A stretch of 64,000 bases of DNA from Aphelidium insulamus (Eukaryota > Aphelidiomycota > Aphelidea > Aphelidiaceae): positions 1 to 64,000 of the forward strand of contig JAZDSV010000011.1 of the NCBI GenBank assembly GCA_036784855.1, in the 5' to 3' direction. Of the stretch, positions 1 through 10,547 are shown one piece after another; positions within the stretch are counted from its first letter, which is position 1; the number at the start of each line of letters is the position of its first letter. Made by a program: the position numbers and the translations under genes. Under the pieces are notes generated by a model. That model saw only the letters and a program-made list of their open reading frames with translations, did not search any database and was not told where the DNA came from.

Positions 1-1274
1 CGCGCATTCTCGCCGCGTATCTGTGGCGGGGCGTACAACGGCCCCAGCAGCACGGCAATCAGATCGAAACGCCACTGTGCGCCAACGGCATTAGTGCCAA
101 TGTCACGGTACGATATGCTGATGATGTCTCGCGTCACTGACTGGATACCGTCAGTTCAGGTGCGCCTGCAACGTCACTCGGTATGGCAACATGGTGGGGA
201 AGATGCATCGCCGCTCTGCGCTGTTCTTCGGCGATTGCGTGCCGGTGTTTTACTCGTGCTAGTAGCTAATCTGCTGTGCAGGCTGCCTGAGTGATGTTGT
301 TGTTGGCGGACAACACGGTGCCTGCACTCTGCCTCGATCCAACCAACTTACGTTTGCATCTGTCGCTGGAGACGTAATGTGATTGCCGCCGCTACGCCCG
401 GTGTTACGTCGCCCGCTGCCAGCTCGCTGTGGAGACTCCGCCGACCTGTCAACCTGCGCACGCTACTCTGACCCGTCTGGATTGCTGGCTCCGGCAGGGT
501 TCGTCTCGTGCAACGATTACATCGTCGCCGCTTACCGCCAGCTACGCGCCGTGGTATTGCGGCGAAAGCCGATGCGATGGGAACCCTGGTGTTAAGGCCG
601 AAGCAACCAAGGCGGCATCACTCCACCGAACCTGCCATTGGGTTCGTCGGCGAACAGTAACTAAAATTCGGCGGACCTGCCGAGCAGATCGATGCTCATG
701 ACGAAGAAAGTTGCTGCGAGAGCGGCGCACTGCCACAGCTACGCGTAGAGACGGTAATTACGCTGATTGACGATGCCGATGATGCTGACAACAGTGGTGG
801 CGTGGACATTGGGTGCCTGGCTCCAGCACTCAGCATGCCCAGCGTGCGCGCACCGCTGCCGGAAGGGCAAGATGCCGTCACGTGACTTTGTTGAGTGTCG
901 ACCATCCGCACTGCGGCCGAGAAAGGCAGATTCCGGCGCGTGACTTGTGTAGCACGCTCTCGGAGGACCCGAATGTCTCGGATGCGCTTCAGAAACTTTC
1001 ACAAATTCGCTGCGCCAAAATCTACGCGCGTAGTGCTGCTGGCAAGGAGAAGAACACCAACACGCAATTCTACAGGCTGCACTTTAAGTCGTTGCAATCG
1101 CCATGGCTGAAGCCAGCGGTAGCTCCTCCTCAGCTGACGGTGTTGATTGCGCACACCTGTATTGCCCATTTCGGAAATAGTACACTGGTCCCTGTTGCCA
1201 AGCGCAAACTGGCGCTTGGCGCCGCGGGTTCAAGCAAGCAGCGCAAGGCAGCCACGCCGCGTCAGAAAGTGTGA
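1..1274 (+). other. Unresolved exon-like pieces, gene remnant or 3' part of an unknown gene
   Basis: Several stretches on the plus strand read like coding exons but do not join into one protein. The third frame is open from base 3 to about 120; a piece near 160-260 reads as a protein containing RSALFFGDCVPVF; another runs near 310-378; the clearest runs from about 940 to a stop at 1274 and contains DALQKLSQIRCAKIYARSAA. Codon use is GC-rich like the real genes nearby, and the sequence turns AT-rich directly after 1274, as at a gene end. I recognise no family. It may be the last exons of a multi-exon gene cut by the window edge, or a decaying copy, since in-frame stops fall between pieces without convincing splice sites. 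I favour a remnant but only weakly. Confidence 0.25.
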
Positions 1275-2259
1275 TCTGCTAACGCTTCCGGATGAGATCA
1301 CGTACGCACTTACAAACCACTGTAATGCTTCGTAGTAAATCAATCTTCCACAACAAAAACTGTGTTCCACAACTGTGCGCACATATTCTGAACTCACAAC
1401 AACAAACTAAATTACTAAACTCTTAAACGGCACAAAATGCTTTCGTATGCTGGAATCTTATACATATCTGAATTCACCGCAATTAGTACGGTTAGCGCCG
1501 CCGCATTTGCTGCGCCATTCATGTGCGACCTTGACCGACTGCGCCACAGCCTGTTAGGCGCAAATATAAAAGCGTGGTGCGTGGCGCACGATTGCAACAC
1601 GCACAGTTTGAGTAATCTGCGCGAAAACTGCCTAAAGAGTGCGGAGCGCAAATTCCTATATCAGACATACCTATATCGCCCGCCTCCTGATTGGCCTGCA
1701 AAACCAGGTGGTGGTGGGGCGTCTTCAATTTGATTAAAATTGCTGCCTGCAGACAACGCGATTAGCTGACTGCAATGTCGATGAATGTTTTAATATATTG
1801 CTTTAATGCGATTAGTCAGTTGATATATTGAAATTTGCACGTCGCTGCGCCCGCAAAGCGCGCGCAAATCTCTTATTTTCCTCTGTGCGCTCCCAATTTT
1901 GTGCATTCCCGTGCACGCCGAACACACAAACGACGCCGTGCAACAGACCGCACAGCACACACACACCAGTATGGTAGCCAAATGTTTCTATATGACATCC
2001 TAACCGATTAGCAAAGCTGTACTGCTCTGTCTCGGCAAGCGTCAAGGCAGCTGAGTATTAACGCAAACAAATTGGCGCCGATTTAGGTGTGTTAAAGCAT
2101 TAATGCGTTTTTGCGTCACATATTTGTTGTTCACAAGTACTAATAATATAGCCAATAACTACATACTGTGAATACAACTGTCATTCACAAGAGTTACCGA
2201 CAAATATCAACGTATGCGTATATAAGAAGTGATATCACAAATCTTCTCACGGTGTACAG
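1275..2259. other. Long spacer before the Fanzor relic, no gene supported
   Basis: This roughly 1-kb stretch is AT-rich at both ends with a GC-richer core near 1480-1720 that is open on both strands (98 codons plus, 78 codons minus). Neither reading resembles a family and neither has splice signals, so I leave both out. The last 200 bases end in a pyrimidine-rich stretch and CAG directly before the ATG at 2260, so an intron acceptor or a leader for the Fanzor frame is possible. I saw no clear terminal inverted repeat here matching the right side of the Fanzor region. Confidence 0.5.
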
Positions 2260-4287
2260 ATGAAACGCGCTTCAAAGCGTGCAGCTGGAGCCCCTACAAG
2301 GCATGACGCTGCAAAACGTACGATCCTTGATGAACAGCCACATAGTGCGCATCGAATGGTGACTTATCAGACGATCAAAACTGGCCTCAAGGGCATTCTT
2401 AAGGCGGGATCAAACGGTTCAACTGCAGATCAGACTTTGACTGATATCAAGTCGGCAGTCTATCGAAGCCATAGCATTATGATATTGACGTACCAATTTA
2501 TCAAAGATTATGTGCTCCGGGAATACGATGCCGGAAACCCGCTTCCACGTATATCTCGAAATTTTGTCAAGCTGGCGATTAAATTGCTGGCTTTACCGCC
2601 GCGAAATAGCCATCACTTTGGGCCCGAAATGGCCGAGCTGCAAGAGCAAATTCAGCCCGCGTGGAAATGTTTTTGCGCGACATGGAGGTCCATCGAGACA
2701 ACTACACTGGACTTTCAAACGTCATCGAGTTTTCTAACCACCGAGATCATAACAATGTACGAGAGCAATATTAAGCTGCACTTTTGTGGACTATGTGCAG
2801 CGCTTTGTGAACGTTTCAATGAACATGCGAGAACGGCTACTTGCGTTCAAGGAGGATCAAAATGTCGAGCGACGGCGAGCGGCAAAGTCTCACTTTTGTG
2901 ACTCGCTGAAGCGCGTAAAGACCGACCTACTTAGTCATGGTGATCTTACTGCCGAGCCAGAGCATCACGAATGGATTCAAGCTCAGCGACTTCATGTCCT
3001 ACCGCAGCGTGAATTGAACATCAATGCGGCATACGATTCTCAAATCTCACCGCAGGACTACTTGCGACCAATGATATACATGATGCGTTTGGTGGAGGCA
3101 CGTGGTGAGAAGCTACTCAACGTATTTCCGTTGCGCAACAACATTATCCCAAAGCATATACGACTTGACACCAAAGCATTGATGGACATTTGTTTCCCCC
3201 ACATCGAAGACAGGCAGGTCGACTTTAAACCGCTAAATGCTGTGAACAAGAACCGAGTGTGGCGTCTCTTTTTCAAACTTGACAAAAAAGCATTCCGGCT
3301 TCGAAATGACAATGAGGACCAGTTTCATTTTGATTACCAAATTCAAACCGACGGTGTCAGCTGCAGCATTTTACTGAAAAAAGAGGTCATGGTGCAAGGA
3401 GATCAAATACAAGTTGCAGCTCAGAATAACGATCTATACATTGACGAACTACCAAACTATGACAACTTGATGCGTAAAACCATTGTGGCCATTGATCCAA
3501 ACATGGGGAATTTGCTTTACTGCGTGGATGGAACAGGCATGCATGATGCTTAATATGATACATCTATTAACAGTTGTAGAAAAGTATCAAGACAAGTTTC
3601 GCTACACGCAGCAGCAGCGTAGAAAAAACGCGATTCTCCGAGTACAGGCAAATTCGCCGCAACAAAACGTCACGTATGGCCGGAGACAAGTATGTGCGAG
3701 AGTGGGAGAACGAACTAAGCGCGTTCAATTCAAAATCGCTAAATGTGGATCGATTTCGCGAATTTTGCGTGGCCAAAAACAGATGCAACTTACAACTATT
3801 ACCAGTTTACAGGAGTACGTGTTTCGAAAGCTGAAGCTCGGTAGCTATATACTGCGCCAAAAAACCGAGGCCAAGATGCTCAAGATATTTCGACAGAAAT
3901 ATGGCGGCCCAGATGAAGCCATTGTGGCAATTGGAGATTGGGCGCAGCGGCAGCATCGACCCTTCAAGGAACCAGTCAAAGGCAAAGGTTTTCGAAAAAC
4001 GCTGCGCAGGGCTGGATATGAGGTGTACTTGGTGAATGAGTTCAGAACCAGCAAATACTGCAGTCACTGTGGCTCGGTCGGAGTAGCGAGTGAGTGCAAA
4101 CCGTTTCGGCGAAAGGCCAACCCGAATCCAAATTGGATAGCTACAGTCAAAGATCGCAGTCGGCTCAGGTGTACAACCTGTGAGACGCCTGTGGAATCGA
4201 GATTGCAACGCGGCGTCAAATATTTGGATGGCAGCAGAGAGTGCGATACATGGTCGAGAACGACCACGCCATCTGCAACGAGCGTAG
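2260..4287 (+). mobile_element. Decayed Fanzor (eukaryotic TnpB-like RNA-guided nuclease) element
   Basis: Fanzors are eukaryotic relatives of the IS605 TnpB nuclease. They are carried by transposons and, where active, cut DNA guided by an RNA made from the element's end. Here the family's landmarks occur in order. An alpha-helical N-terminal part is followed by an RuvC-I block with IVAIDPNMGN (Asp codon at 3494). Next come the RYTQ..RR segment near 3602, the FRKLK segment near 3820, AIGDWAQ near 3927, EFRTSKYCSHCG near 4039 with a second CTTC pair near 4170 (zinc ribbon), and the RuvC-III block WNRDCNAASNI at 4192 with a stop at 4285. All three frames are used, with about five frame changes and no convincing introns, so it is a pseudogene, moderately old. 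The canonical TnpB RuvC-II glutamate is absent at GDW while a glutamate lies in the EFRTS segment, which fits the rearranged site described for Fanzor1. The transposase and element ends were not found. Confidence 0.87.
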
Positions 4288-4411
4288 CTCGCAAGGGGTC
4301 TCAACTTCGGTTATGCCGGACAGTCCCGGGTAAAACCGGTCCCACCACAATGCTAGATCAATTTCTAGTACAGTTAACAATACAGTCAATACATTTTTTT
4401 GGGTTTTTAAG
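4288..4411 (+). other. Possible relic of the Fanzor guide-RNA end
   Basis: The sequence directly downstream of the Fanzor frame holds a GC-rich block (about 4298-4352) with short complementary runs around CCGG and GGTCCC/GGGA-like segments, then turns T-rich near 4392. In TnpB and Fanzor elements the guide RNA comes from the 3' end of the nuclease gene and the element's right end, so this is where it would lie. That is inference from position and composition only; no RNA fold was computed. Confidence 0.22.
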
Positions 4412-4628
4412 CTTTCTGTTTACACTGCTATATTACATTCACACAATACACACACACACATAACCCCAAAAAGGACTAATCTAGGGAGGACTCGAGCCCT
4501 CGACGGAGATTGGAGGACTCGCCGCCAGCAAACAACAACGCCATGCCAACGGCGGCGTTGCCAGGAAACAATAGAACCCTTTCTGTTTACACTGCTATAT
4601 TACATTCACACAATACACACACACACAT
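4412..4628. repeat. Exact 50-bp direct repeat flanking a 117-bp segment
   Basis: Bases 4412-4461 and 4579-4628 are identical over 50 bases, starting CTTTCTGTTTACACTG and ending in a CA run. The downstream copy runs into the ATG cluster of the Ndc1-like gene. The 117-bp spacer carries GGAGGACTCG twice and, on the minus strand, GGCTCGAGTCC, which is close to a tRNA T-arm/B-box, followed by TTTTT. Perfect identity means the duplication is recent. It could be an insertion flanked by a long target duplication, a DNA-repair tandem duplication, or a small tRNA-like retroelement scar. Confidence 0.93.
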
Positions 4629-6762
4629 GATGATGATGCGCCAATTGACCGCGGCCAAATTGGCACTGTGGGCGCTGTCTGCGTGGCCGCTCTGCGCCTG
4701 TCTGGCCGCGCTGCTACTGTGGCTGAATGCGGCTGTGCGTGGTCACGTGCAGGCGTCGCTTCCCGCTTATGGCGCCACTGTGTCGTGGAGTGCTTGTGTG
4801 GTGCTGGCACTGGTGGCTGTTCCCGCTTGGCGTCTGGCGTTGCCTGCCAAACGCGCCGGAAGCATTGTGCACACACATGTGGTGCCCTACACCACGGACG
4901 GTAGTGTCAGCCATGAAGGGGTGCGTGAATTGTGGCGCACAGCTCCCTCGCTGGCCGCATGGCCGGGACTGGCTGCATACTGCGTGTCGGCATTGGCATT
5001 GTGGGCCCTGCTCAAGACGGCGTTGTCATCATTGCTGGCTTCCGGCGCTGGACACAACCATGCAGATACTGCGTGGTCAGTGTGCCGGTCGGTGGTGCTG
5101 CGTGGCGGTGAACATTCACGGAACGGCGCCGTGCTCATACTGAACGAGGCTCCGGTGCTGATGGCGGTGTACGCGCTGTTCCTCGCACTTTGTTGGCGCA
5201 CAAGTGCCGTACTGCGCGCTGAGCACTTGCTGCGCTTCCCACTGGTGCAGCAGTCAATGTGGGTCCGGTTTCGGCAAGCTCTTCCAGGACGCCTGCATGC
5301 CAGCTTCGTCTTTGTCGTAAAGTGCACGCGCTTCTTTCTCCTCGGCTACTGGCTGTTTGGTGGCTCCGTGTTCCGTGCCGCGATACGCTTGCACAACGCC
5401 GTCCCGTTTGTGTCGAGGTGTGTCGTATTCTTAGTGTGCTGTTTCATCGTGGCTTTAACTAACATCACACGCTCCGGCAGAGTGTCGGCGACTGTAAGCG
5501 AGGCACATCGCACCAGTCTCTTCACACCGCTGTTTGTGCCACAACTTCTGGCCGCTGGAATGCTGTTTGTGTGCGTGTGGCACTGCGGCGTCGAGCTGCT
5601 CTACCAGATCATCATGACACGCGTGTGCGTGCAGCCAGCCGCACGGACCCACTGGTCGCGCCACTATCCGCGCTGGCTCCTGTCGCTTGTGAATAGTCTG
5701 CCAGCCAGCCTGCTACGATTTGGTCGGTTTGCCGTGGCGCCGCACACGGAACTCGCGGATGCAGTTGCCTGTCTGGCGGACAAGAATGTCACTGTCAACG
5801 AACTCCACGTGCACTACGCCATGCTGCAGCTGCTGCAAATTGTAAACTTTGATGGCGGCCGTCGTGTGGAGCTGTTTGTCCGGCCGGAATACTGGACAAT
5901 TGTACGGGACGTTTGCACCCGTTGCGTACTGGACACGGCGCGCAGCCTGTCGCCCAAGGGTGCGGGTCGACTACGAATGTCTGCCAATGGGGCATTGTCG
6001 TCTTCGAAATATTCTGGCGGCTCGACTACTGGTCAAGAGTCACTGCAGACCAGGAATCTGCTCAGTGTTGGCGCCGGCAAATCGACAATTGACACTACAC
6101 AGGCGGCGCGAACAACTGTCGCTGGCCCTTTACCACCCGCCATGTTTCTCTCTGCGCAGGCGCGGCAGGCCAAAGCTCTTGCTGCTCGCGCCGAGAGCAT
6201 GAAAGATAGGGATGTATCGCTACTCGCAGCCAAGCAAGACACCTCGGCCCAGTCTGCAGATTCCGCTGTTAATTGGGAAAAAATGATGGGCAGCCACCCT
6301 ATGCTGAGACCTCTTTTGCGCTGGTTCTCTGGCAAAGGCGAACACGATACAGGAAAATCAATTCCGTCGCCAAAGCGATTCGACGAACTCACCCTGGCTA
6401 ATTCACAGCTGGCCGTCTGGTCCGTGGACATTCTGTGCTTGTTGATGACCAGATCTGCCACCGAGGACCGTGAGATGATTGTTTCGCGGGATTTTTCCGT
6501 GGTGGCTCAGTGCATTGTGGACTCTATTGTTGCATTGGAAGCTTCCGTACGTCACTTGAACTCGGGCGCGGCCGCACAACAACAGCTGAGCCAAGTGGAC
6601 ATGGTGTTGCGCCAAGCACGAATTCTGCTGTCCATTCTGAACCGAGGCCTGTTTCGACTGGTGGAGACGTTTCCCGATGCTGTCAATCTGATGGCACTAC
6701 CGCCATCTGTCACCAAGCGCCTCCAGTTCGCCATGCAGCCCCACTTGGCCTTGCGGTCATAA
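4627..6762 (+). CDS. NDC1: Ndc1-like transmembrane nucleoporin
   Basis: This looks like Ndc1, the membrane nucleoporin that anchors nuclear pore complexes and, in fungi, spindle pole bodies in the nuclear envelope. The single exon encodes about 711 residues. The first 330 residues carry about six hydrophobic segments, as in Ndc1, followed by the SLFTPLFVPQLLA stretch that matches the family's TPLF-type motif. A soluble helical half follows, with a block (VHYAMLQLLQIV..RRVELF..YWTIVRD) that aligns with the vertebrate YLA-DL-LLS-RR-EVF-W motif. The low-complexity middle (residues about 440-540) is not conserved. I start at 4627 because the open frame upstream (to 4510) runs through the duplicated repeat. 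No introns were seen, unlike most neighbours. The call rests on architecture and short motifs, so another six-span envelope protein is possible. Confidence 0.6.
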   Translation: MMMMRQLTAAKLALWALSAWPLCACLAALLLWLNAAVRGHVQASLPAYGATVSWSACVVLALVAVPAWRLALPAKRAGSIVHTHVVPYTTDGSVSHEGVRELWRTAPSLAAWPGLAAYCVSALALWALLKTALSSLLASGAGHNHADTAWSVCRSVVLRGGEHSRNGAVLILNEAPVLMAVYALFLALCWRTSAVLRAEHLLRFPLVQQSMWVRFRQALPGRLHASFVFVVKCTRFFLLGYWLFGGSVFRAAIRLHNAVPFVSRCVVFLVCCFIVALTNITRSGRVSATVSEAHRTSLFTPLFVPQLLAAGMLFVCVWHCGVELLYQIIMTRVCVQPAARTHWSRHYPRWLLSLVNSLPASLLRFGRFAVAPHTELADAVACLADKNVTVNELHVHYAMLQLLQIVNFDGGRRVELFVRPEYWTIVRDVCTRCVLDTARSLSPKGAGRLRMSANGALSSSKYSGGSTTGQESLQTRNLLSVGAGKSTIDTTQAARTTVAGPLPPAMFLSAQARQAKALAARAESMKDRDVSLLAAKQDTSAQSADSAVNWEKMMGSHPMLRPLLRWFSGKGEHDTGKSIPSPKRFDELTLANSQLAVWSVDILCLLMTRSATEDREMIVSRDFSVVAQCIVDSIVALEASVRHLNSGAAAQQQLSQVDMVLRQARILLSILNRGLFRLVETFPDAVNLMALPPSVTKRLQFAMQPHLALRS

Positions 6763-6898
6763 ATATATATACTTTGAACAATCCAAAGGTGCATTGCATA
6801 ATTTCCCCGACGGTAAGACCACATTAGGCAGCCAACATTGTTGTCCAAGTAAAGTTGACGTGTTGATTTCGCGTCATTGTTGTTCCGGTGAGGCGCAA

Positions 6899-8854
6899 AT
6901 GACGGCCGCGGTGCCGGCGCCGTCCACGCCACCAAACTCTGCCGTCTTGCTGTCAACTGCTGCGGGCATACGATACCCAAAATATTTATCCGGTCATTTG
7001 CGGCACCCTGGTAATGGAGCAGTGCCAGAAGTATTAATTTGTGCCGGAGGAGCACCTGCCGTTGAAGATGACGTTGATCCCCGGTCACGGCCTTCGACAC
7101 CAAAAAATACAACAGTGCCAGATGAAATGGGTCGATATCTGGCATTGGCTGGTAGATCGTGCCCGGCGGAGCTTCAACGGCGTGCTTGCAACTATAGTCG
7201 AGACAGCGAAGTCAGCGACGACGATGATGTAGAATCAAGTGATCACGCAGAGTCTCCGAAGAAGATTGCACAGCAGCATGCGCGTAAAGTGTACGCGGTA
7301 ATTGGTGGTTTGCGCAGTGGGATATTCGCGAGCCGGATCGATGCGTTGCTTCAGTGCTTCAACCGGCCAGGAGCGCGCATTGAACAGTTCTCATCCGTTA
7401 TACAAGCAAGCGCCTTTCTGCGCGACAATGGATACCAGCGCCCTCGCATTGACACTGTTGCTGTGGATGAAAACAGTTTAATGAGACTTAAGTTGGTACT
7501 GTTTAGAAAGTGTACCACTCAGCCTGCCACTGCCAATGTCGTCGTGACTGAAGTCCGACGCACTCCGTGGAAGGTAATTCGCGCTATATTTTTCTCAAGT
7601 AATCTGACTCAATGTAGAATATAAAGCCATTGGTAACTCCACGCCAGGTACGAATGTTAAGAACTTTTTGCACTTATATTCAAAGCAGAAATATTGGGCC
7701 GTGCGGTATGGATGGAGCCGGGGAGTTGTCGCGACACTGGAAGAGCTAAGGAGAAAAGTGGAATCTTATCCGGGCGCAGAGTTTCGTAAATTTACAGATT
7801 TCCATGAGGTATGTAGCTTCGAAATAATGCTTCCGACTCTCTTGACAAGTAACAGGCGCAGCAGTGGTTAGCCGCCACCGTCACAACTGCGTACAGTTTT
7901 AAGCGCAAGCCCGAGGTCAAGACCGTACACGATACTTTGTCAGAGTGCGATTCTACGGACGCTTATAACGCACGAAAAGAAAATGTTGATGCCAAGCACC
8001 TACAGGAAGTATGCCAAGACGATGCGTAGCATATATATGCTGACATCCTCAGGGTCAATACCCTCCGGTAAAGATGCAAAAACTAGACGCCGCCGCTGAT
8101 GTGGGCCAAGCACGAAAACTAACCCTGAAGTTTATGGCCGGCTTGGTGACGGAGCGGGAATGCCGTTACAAGCTTGAATCCAAATTCCATTCATGGTCGA
8201 ATATAGTTTTTCCAGTGCCGCCAAGTCGCCGGCTGATTATGCGAGTGCGAAACCGAGTAAACCCAGGCAGCGTAACTGTCGCTGATATCAATTTGGCTGC
8301 AAACAATGCGGATGCGCGTGCCATCAATACCCTGATGACGGGTGATCCGGTAGTATTGTACACGGATGGATCTTGCCAGTCAGTAGGTGGCCAGGCGTTC
8401 GCCGGGTATGGAGTTTATTTTGGTCGCAATGACCCGCGAAATGTATCGCGCCGGTTGCACGGAAATCAGCGTAGTAACCGCGCGGAAATTATGGCAGTTT
8501 TGGCTGCTGTGACATTGGTACCACGCGACATGCCGCTGGATATTCGCTCCGACAGCGAGAGTGCAATTCTCGCTGCAACCACGGTGCGCACCCTCAGGGC
8601 TTGAACATTGACGTTACAACTTGTAGAAAATGCCTGACGTGCGTATGGGCTATTGCGCCGATAGGGACCTGCTACTGGCGATTGACAAAGTATTGTCTTG
8701 GCGAACTGCTCGAACCGCGTTCACTCACGTCAGAGGCCACACGGGAGTGGCGGGTAACGAGGCTGCTGACACGCTGGCAAAACTTGGTGCACGACTGCCA
8801 CGCGAAGCACAACTGCCCTCCGTTAAACTGTTTTTAAATGATTCCGACCAGTGA
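6899..8854 (+). CDS. RNASEH1: Ribonuclease H1 with two hybrid-binding domains
   Basis: RNase H1 cuts the RNA strand of RNA-DNA hybrids in nucleus and mitochondria. Six exons join cleanly (6899-7573, 7618-7647, 7689-7808, 7856-8008, 8053-8583, 8627-8854) into about 578 residues. Two hybrid-binding domains are visible: one from KVYAVIGGLRSGIFASRID (7290) and one from KYWAVRYGWSRGVV (7689) ending YPGAEFRKFTD. The catalytic domain shows VLYTDGSC (first Asp), SNRAEIMAVLAA (Glu), IRSDSE (Asp) and HVRGHTGVAGNEAAD (last Asp), so all four metal ligands are present. An acidic, disordered N-terminal region of about 130 residues precedes the first binding domain. Introns are 41-47 nt. Two binding domains are known in some fungi and trypanosomatids; most animals have one. 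It converges with NOSIP, 185 bp away. Confidence 0.95.
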
Positions 8855-9039
8855 TGAACTATGATGCCCGCAATTGTGAACGATATGAATATATGTACAG
8901 TTTGAATGTAGACAATGTATTGCAGACTATGACCGGAAAGCCAAATCGTACCGCTTCACCTCCACTGTGCCTTTGCCTGCATAACCGGTGCCTGCACAAA
9001 TTAAAGTTATTTACTCAACGCAACATAAATATAGATGTA

Positions 9040-9980
9040 CTACACACCCTCAGCAGCAATCGAAATCAAATCTTTGGCTTTGCACGGCTGTTCACACACC
9101 AGGCAGACCATAGATTTCTTGAGAAACTTTTCTGAGCAACCAGAGCAGACAACATGCCCGCACGATCTCAACAGAGTCAAATCCAGAGAGTTGGACAGTG
9201 TCCGCCGGCATGACAAACATATCTTGGTGGAACCAGTGGCATCACCCCCGTCCATCGAGTACCTGACCGCGATCAATTTACGGAGCGCTAATGGATGGTC
9301 GCTGCCGATGGGGCAGGTGACGTCGGTCTTTGGCTTGATGACGTTGATCATGGCGTCCGGTGTGGAGGCCGGTACCCAAAAATTAGAGTCGGTCGCACCG
9401 GCTGACGGAGGATTTTTCCAGCTGCCTTCCTGCTTGGCAGACGAGGAAGCCACAGCTACACACACTATTTACTACAGATATAATAGCCAATGCCTGTGCT
9501 TGCCATTTGATGCCACGGGATTATCATGCAAGTCGGCAAACTTGGCCAATTCCGCGTTGGCAGCCTCTTGCCGTTTCCGGAGCTCGGCTGCCTGACAGGA
9601 TGAACAAGTGCGCCTGTGAAGTGGTTGCAGTCCATATCAAACCTCTTGCTCGGCAGCCTGCTTGTCGGCGAGTTTTCGCTGCCGTTGACACTCGCGTTTC
9701 TGTGCCAGTATATTCTCATACATGCACTCTTTACATGCAATGTGTCCACGCTCGCAAGCCATCGGCTCTCGTGCCACCTGCAAGCACAGGAAGCAGGCGT
9801 CGAAATCACGAATGGACTCGCGATTGATCAGCAGCTGAACAAGTACATAAGCACGCTATTATAGATGGTCCACAGAGGATGACGTACAGATCGCGTGCCA
9901 TACTCGCCCGCCAGACGGCTCTTTTCCGTGTAGGTGAACACGCTGCCGGCGCTGTTGTTCTTGGCGTGTGATTTGCCCAT
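9040..9980 (-). CDS. NOSIP: NOSIP-like U-box/RING E3 ubiquitin ligase
   Basis: NOSIP is a nuclear/cytoplasmic E3 ligase with split U-box domains and is also found in spliceosomes. The minus-strand gene starts MGKSHAKNNSAGSVFTYTEK at 9980, matching the family N-terminus (MTRHARN..AVYTYHE). The next exon holds the first U-box half (IRDFDACFLCLQ..MACERGHIACKECMYENIL), then a basic coiled-coil exon (KRECQRQRKLADKQAAE) and SNFWVPASTPDA, the family's FWIPSLTPEA motif. The C-terminal half runs TCPIGSDHPLALRKLIAVRY...LRSCGHVVCSGCSEKFLKK. One intron near 9463-9510 fits only as a GC-AG intron, which gives continuous protein. Ascomycete model yeasts lack the gene; early fungi and animals keep it. Confidence 0.93.
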
Positions 9981-10097
9981 CTTGGTAATTCAAATCGTGG
10001 CCTAGACAATGGCACCGACCAACATAAAAGGTGTAACTCATCACCCCCTGAGCGCTTCTCCTTGGATATATGTAATATATATACAATATATACAATA

Positions 10098-10136
<39 letters not shown>

Positions 10137-10547
10137 TAACAATAATAATGCATCGCCCTTGTTATAAGTTGAGGATATTTTATAAAGTAAGGAGGTTATT
10201 CAGGCCGCGCTTGCAGATGATCCTTGAACTATTTAAAATCACTGCGGTTTACCCTCTACACATAGGGTACATTTACTGTGGATGTATAGAGTTGTAAATG
10301 TATCATCCGTATAGAGGTGATTAGCTAAAGTGATATAACTGTCACGGATACCAAAGTAGTCAATCTTTGACTACCCTTGTGCAGCACCTACACTATGCTA
10401 CAATGCCACCGTGCTCTGGTGCAGCCTGCACAATTATCACACGCGGTCATGTAATAATTAATGCATAAACACATTTCATGATTTACATAATGAATACCGA
10501 ACTCATCTTTAAACACGCCGAGCCGCACAATCAGCGGCGCACCGTTG
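9981..10547. other. Intergenic region between NOSIP and NOT1
   Basis: The 567-bp gap separates two divergent genes, so it should hold both promoters. It contains a TA microsatellite near 10070-10135 and little else I can read. A minus-strand 83-codon frame at 10388-10639 overlaps the first NOT1 exon and has no family match, so I treat it as chance. Confidence 0.6.
10070..10135. repeat. TA-dinucleotide microsatellite
   Basis: The stretch is almost pure alternating A and T with a few ACAATAT interruptions. It sits in the shared NOSIP/NOT1 upstream region and is likely variable between strains. Confidence 0.9.

Noticed and set aside
100-130. A YADD tetrapeptide suggesting a reverse transcriptase
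   Set aside because: The surrounding sequence has none of the other palm-domain motifs and a stop follows within six codons.
1437-1733. 98-codon plus-strand frame and its minus-strand counterpart
   Set aside because: Both strands are equally open and neither has a family match or neighbouring exons.
4462-4578. A tRNA gene on the minus strand
   Set aside because: Only a T-arm-like segment is present; no acceptor stem, anticodon arm or good A-box can be folded.
9035-9595. 186-codon plus-strand frame opposite NOSIP
   Set aside because: The minus strand carries the conserved U-box/RING protein; this reading has no family features.
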